From: PALSA-660 sp963726435
GTDB lineage: Bacteria; Actinomycetota; Coriobacteriia; Anaerosomatales; PALSA-660
Length of the DNA: 64,000 bases
NCBI GenBank assembly: GCA_963726435.1
Contig: CAVSCJ010000007.1
Coordinates: 124,001 to 188,000, forward strand
Direction: 5' to 3'
In this document: positions 60,927 to 64,000 of the stretch, in pieces
How the letters are laid out: every line of letters starts with the position of its first letter
How positions within the stretch are numbered: the stretch's first letter is position 1
Notes under the pieces: generated by a model
The model's input: only the letters and a program-made list of their open reading frames with translations
The model's database searches: none
What the model was told of the DNA's origin: nothing
Translations under genes and position numbers: made by a program

Positions 60927-61496
60927 TTGATCCTACGAACCCTGCTCATCGCCTCTGTGTTGTGCCTCGTTCTCGTGACCGGTTGCGCAGGCAGCAGAAG
61001 CCAATCGGCTGAACAACCTGTCACGAGCCAGGCGGCTCCAGCCGCCGCCGCGCCAGATCCCCTGGCGCCCATTTCTGCCTACATGGCGGACGCAAACAGG
61101 CTCATCAAGGAGCAGGAGAAGGCGATAGGCGATTGCACCCGCCTCTTGCTCAAGTACGAGCAACTCTCTTCCTACGACAAAGAGTCGCTTCACTTCGCGC
61201 TGAACGAGGTTGATTCTGCGACTTCCTCATACGCGTCTCTGGCGCCTCCATCCTCTCTTGCCAAGGTGCATGGTCTAAACAGGCAGGCGATGGCCCAACT
61301 GGGAATCGCCCTGCGAAGTTACAACCTCTACTTAGCCAGCAATCGCGTCATGCCTAGCGACATGAAGGCGGCGGAATCCAACTTCGCCGGCGCTGCCCTC
61401 TATCGCGACAAGGCGAACGAGGAGCTGCAGCGCGTCAGCAGCGACCTCGGGATTCAGCTCCGACCTTTCGCGGTGATTGACGTTGGTCAGTTCTAG
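60927..61496 (+). CDS. Putative lipoprotein (cassette)
   Basis: A 189-residue protein with TTG start. The signal ILRTLLIASVLCLVLVTGCAG has a lipobox with Cys at about residue 20. The mature part is helical with charged heptads (NRLIKEQEKAIGDCTRLLLK). The family is not recognised. The stop is 8 bases before attC at 61504; cassette ends GTTAGCA/TGCTAAC match exactly. Confidence 0.6.
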   Translation: MILRTLLIASVLCLVLVTGCAGSRSQSAEQPVTSQAAPAAAAPDPLAPISAYMADANRLIKEQEKAIGDCTRLLLKYEQLSSYDKESLHFALNEVDSATSSYASLAPPSSLAKVHGLNRQAMAQLGIALRSYNLYLASNRVMPSDMKAAESNFAGAALYRDKANEELQRVSSDLGIQLRPFAVIDVGQF

Positions 61497-61503
61497 AGGG
61501 GTG

Positions 61504-61563
61504 TGCTAACCAAGAGATCGAGCGGACTCACTTCGTTCGCCGCTCATCTCTAAACCGTTAGGT
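61504..61563 (+). repeat. attC site 10 (60-bp type)
   Basis: R'' TGCTAAC, L'' GAGATcGAGCGG, L' CCGCTCATCTC, R' GTTAGGT (61557). The extra c is present. Confidence 0.95.
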
Positions 61564-61729
61564 GAGAGCTTACACGCGGTCTTGCGCGTATCAGGAGATA
61601 CGCGCCTGAACGGTTCATCGGCGGTCTGACAACAGGGTGTAGAGGGAAGGGCAGGCCGGTCCTCTCCCGGGGTCCGATCCACTCGATTTCGCGCACCTGA
61701 GCAGGGCTGACGCACAGTCCCGTGGCCTC
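61564..61729 (+). other. Cassette without a clear sense-strand gene
   Basis: Between R' GTTAGGT (61557) and R'' ACCTAAC (61730) there are only about 166 bases. On the + strand no ORF longer than about 15 codons starts after the core. On the minus strand there is a 65-codon frame (61550-61747) of unclear reality. It could be a promoter cassette, an RNA gene, or a reverse-oriented gene. Confidence 0.6.
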
Positions 61730-61828
61730 ACCTAACAATCGCGTCAAGTCGGACGGCGCGCCTGAAGTCTAGAATCGAAGAGCCGGGCGGCGAAAGTCGC
61801 GCCGCCACTTACGCGAAAGACGTTAGGC
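61730..61828 (+). repeat. attC site 11 (~100-bp type)
   Basis: R'' ACCTAAC, L'' GCGTcAAG, L' CTTACGC, R' GTTAGGC (61822). Interior almost identical to sites 8 and 9. Confidence 0.94.
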
Positions 61829-61852
61829 GGAACGCTACCAAGAGGGGGCTAC

Positions 61853-62188
61853 ATGGCAGGACAATTCCTTCCCATCATCAAGGCAGTCGCACCATATCTG
61901 ACGCAGATTGCCTCCACAGCGATTCCTGCCTTCACCTCGAAACCCGCAGCAATCGCGAAGGAAGACCCCGTCATCGCCAAGCAGATCGAGGAACTGCAGA
62001 CAGCCGCGACCCAGAACGCGGAGTCCGTTCGGGTTCTGGCCGAGAACCTTCAGCAAGCCATACAAGGCATCGAGACAGCAGCACAGGAGGCGAACAGGCG
62101 GGCCGCTACCCTCAGAGCGATGCTCTTCATCGCACTCGGCCTCTCAGGACTGTCTCTGCTGCTCAGCGTCTATCTGCTCGCCATGTGA
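61853..62188 (+). CDS. Small coiled-coil tail-anchored membrane protein (cassette)
   Basis: A 111-residue protein with GAGGGGG upstream. An N-terminal amphipathic part, a coiled coil (about 40-85, DPVIAKQIEELQTAATQN) and one C-terminal membrane helix (MLFIALGLSGLSLLLSVYLL). No known family. Its cassette is closed by GCCTAAC (62307), the exact complement of its own GTTAGGC (61822). Confidence 0.65.
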   Translation: MAGQFLPIIKAVAPYLTQIASTAIPAFTSKPAAIAKEDPVIAKQIEELQTAATQNAESVRVLAENLQQAIQGIETAAQEANRRAATLRAMLFIALGLSGLSLLLSVYLLAM

Positions 62189-62306
62189 TGCCCAAGAACT
62201 TGCTAAGTCTTGTAGGGTCGGAGAGTGCGACTACGGTCTGCCCGCGCGTAGACGGCGCGCGCTCTCGAGCTTTCGCCAGATGATTTACTCTAGCGAGCCG
62301 TTGTCC

Positions 62307-62407
62307 GCCTAACAAGCACTTCGACCCGAAGACCTCGGCAAGTAAGCTTGCGCTTCCTCCGAGGCTCTGCGAGCCTCGGTCTCGGGTCAAGTGCAACACC
62401 GTTCGAT
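62307..62407 (+). repeat. attC site 12
   Basis: R'' GCCTAAC, L'' GCACTTcGACCCGA, L' TCGGGTCAAGTGC, R' GTTCGAT (62401), plus an internal CCTCCGAGGC / GCGAGCCTCGG stem. The non-standard R' is matched by ATCGAAC at 63276. Length is 101 bases. Confidence 0.9.
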
Positions 62408-63209
62408 GGAACTTGAGACAATGGACGACAGCAGTGCCTATCGATCCGTCGAGCTCGCCGCACTCTACGATGCCGTGTACGCAAACTGGGGTGACATCGC
62501 CTTCTGGCAAGTGATGGTTGCGGACGTGCAAGACGGTCCGCTCCTCGAGCTGGGCTGCGGAACCGGCCGCGTCCTATTACCCCTCGCGCGAGCTGGCCAC
62601 AGGGTCACCGGTCTCGATCTCGGGACGCACATGCTTGCGCGCTGCCGCGCCAAGCTTCTAGCAGAACAGCCTGGTGTACGCGAGAGGGTGATGCTGCTCG
62701 AAGCAGACATGACGTTGTTCGACCTCGATTGCCGTTTTGCCAGCATCTACTGCTCATGCGGCACGTTCCACCACCTCAGCACGAAGGAGCAGCAGCTGGC
62801 GTGTCTCGAACGGTGCAGGCACCATATGCTGCCGCGTGGAACGCTGGTTCTCGATCTCTTCAATCCCGTTCCCGCGCGCAGCAGGGTCAGCGGCGACGAG
62901 CCAGCCAGCGGCGGCGCTGAGGTGGTCGACTGGACCGATGGTCGGCGTGTCCGCAGCACAGCGACTGTGTTTGACTGCGGGGGACCACAACAGTGGAACG
63001 ACTGCGAGGTGATCTACGAGATTCTCGAGGCAGACGGCACCGCGAGTCAGGTCATTGAGACGTTTCCAATGCGCTTCGTGTTCCGGCAAGAACTCGAGCA
63101 TCTCCTGGCCCGCTGCGGCTTCCACATCGTCGCCCTGTATGGCGACCATGATCGATCGGAGTACACCGACGAGTCACCCGGCATGATCGTCGTTGCCACG
63201 CCTGACTAG
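62406..63209 (+). CDS. Class I SAM methyltransferase (cassette)
   Basis: About 267 residues. ATG 62406 overlaps the R' core of attC 12 (GTTCGATG); a second in-frame ATG is at 62421, so the true start is open. The SAM loop is PLLELGCGTGRVLLPLARAG, then VTGLDLGTHML and FASIYCSCGTFHHLS. The C-terminal part is long and beta-rich (EVIYEILEADGTASQ). The substrate is unknown. Confidence 0.8.
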   Translation: MELETMDDSSAYRSVELAALYDAVYANWGDIAFWQVMVADVQDGPLLELGCGTGRVLLPLARAGHRVTGLDLGTHMLARCRAKLLAEQPGVRERVMLLEADMTLFDLDCRFASIYCSCGTFHHLSTKEQQLACLERCRHHMLPRGTLVLDLFNPVPARSRVSGDEPASGGAEVVDWTDGRRVRSTATVFDCGGPQQWNDCEVIYEILEADGTASQVIETFPMRFVFRQELEHLLARCGFHIVALYGDHDRSEYTDESPGMIVVATPD

Positions 63210-63275
63210 CCATCGGGGCTCGCCCAAGGGCAGAACGTCGCTCGTGCAACGGGGAGGTTGGAATGGACCGCGTCC

Positions 63276-63363
63276 ATCGAACAAGGGCGTCAAGCAGACG
63301 CGCACAGACCGCGCGTAGAATGCAGCGCGGCGGGCGCGCTGCTTACGCCCAACCACGTTAGGC
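63276..63363 (+). repeat. attC site 13
   Basis: R'' ATCGAAC, L'' GGGCGTcAAGCAG, L' CTGCTTACGCCC, R' GTTAGGC (63357). The extra c is present. Length is 88 bases. Confidence 0.9.
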
Positions 63364-63447
63364 AGAAAAGGGTGGGGCGGAGTGGTCGGCGCGTCTAGGG
63401 TGTTCGCGTCAGTCGGCCTCGTCGCCTGAGTGTGAGAGCGGGCATCC

Positions 63448-63984
63448 GTGAAGTACGTCGCGCTGCTGCGTGGGATCAATGTCGGCAAGGGTGCTCGCGT
63501 GCCCATGAAGGCCCTGAAGGCTCTTCTCGAGGGGCTCGGGCTCAGCGACGTCACCACCTATCTGAACTCGGGCAATGCGATATTCAGTTCATCTCTGAGC
63601 GTCCTCGACCTGACGCGTCAGCTCGAGGACGAGCTTGAGCGGGCGTTCGGCGAGAAGATCCCGACTTTGGTCAAGACGTCAACGGAGGTCATCGCGATCG
63701 CGGAGTCGATACCGAGCGAGTGGGGAAGCGGCGAGGATGAACAGACCTATGTCGCGTACCTGTTCAATGACGTCGACCAGCCGGGTCTAGTTCCGGAGCT
63801 GCCGGTCAAGATGGAGTTCATGTCCATTTTCTACACACCTGGGGCAATCGTCTGGAACATCAAGCGAGAGAACTACAATCGCAGCCACATCACCAAGATC
63901 GTGGAACACAGCTCCTACGCTCGGATGACCACAAGGAACGTCAACACGGCGAGGAAGCTTGCTGCGCTTTGTGCTGAGTCCTGA
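63448..63984 (+). CDS. DUF1697 protein (cassette)
   Basis: A 178-residue DUF1697 protein with GTG start. It begins MKYVALLRGINVGKG and carries MKALKALLEGLGLSDV, TYLNSGNAIF and a final KIVEHSSYARMTTRNVNTAR. The family is widespread and uncharacterised. It is complete in the window; its own attC would lie beyond the right edge. Confidence 0.9.
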   Translation: MKYVALLRGINVGKGARVPMKALKALLEGLGLSDVTTYLNSGNAIFSSSLSVLDLTRQLEDELERAFGEKIPTLVKTSTEVIAIAESIPSEWGSGEDEQTYVAYLFNDVDQPGLVPELPVKMEFMSIFYTPGAIVWNIKRENYNRSHITKIVEHSSYARMTTRNVNTARKLAALCAES

Positions 63985-64000
63985 CCGCGACGCCGCTGCC

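Noticed and set aside
61550..61747. Minus-strand 65-codon frame in the small cassette as a gene.
   Set aside because: It runs through both attC cores and has no clear ribosome site; kept only as a possibility.
46879..63363. Spaced repeats considered as a CRISPR array.
   Set aside because: Repeat units differ in length and interior, are separated by whole genes and have attC secondary structure; no cas genes.

Overview
The window is high-GC bacterial chromosome. A tryptophan operon under a T-box leader, a PdtaS/PdtaR (ANTAR) pair, many GTG starts and the SdpR/SdpI and adenine deaminase types point to Actinomycetota, possibly a deep Coriobacteriia-like lineage. That placement is inference; no 16S gene is present.

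Positions 1-44.5 kb are ordinary chromosome. They hold the end of a his operon (hisA-hisF-hisIE plus a degenerate M48 peptidase), an SdpR/SdpI pair, an OmpR-type two-component system, and a T-box controlled trpE-trpGD-trpC-trpB2-trpF-trpB-trpA operon. After these come hsp20, nadE, a class I aldolase, accD-accA and a PPi-type phosphofructokinase. A copper block follows (Cys-rich secreted protein, TauE/SafE-cupredoxin fusion, cupredoxin, CopA ATPase, cupredoxin lipoprotein) with a divergent Rex-like regulator lacking its NAD motif. Then come adenine deaminase, two SDRs, tRNA-Leu(CAA), PdtaS/PdtaR, VapBC, a cardiolipin synthase, FTR1 and LysE. A Phd/ParE module lies at 43.9-44.5 kb.

From about 45 kb to the right edge the DNA is a chromosomal integron cassette array. 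All genes are on the + strand. They are separated by attC sites (R''-L''-variable stem-L'-R') that show the diagnostic extra C in L''. I find ten complete attC sites with consensus cores at both ends, one with a shifted but matched core at each of its two ends, and several degenerate or split ones. In most cassettes the downstream R'' is the exact complement of the cassette's own upstream R', even for the non-standard GTTCGAT/ATCGAAC pair. Cassette cargo includes acetyltransferases, CPBP proteases, methyltransferases, HicBA, a HicA-like/HTH pair, an acyltransferase, a phosphoribosyltransferase plus SLOG pair, and small membrane proteins. One attC is split by an IS110-family element. No integron integrase is in the window, so this is either a CALIN or part of a larger integron.

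Many genes appear frameshifted, and in each case I could resolve the break is explained by one extra base, often in a short homopolymer. This includes housekeeping genes (trpF, copA, cls), so I read most breaks as sequence errors. The CPBP/HEAT/membrane composite at 45.4-46.9 kb looks like a genuine mosaic remnant.
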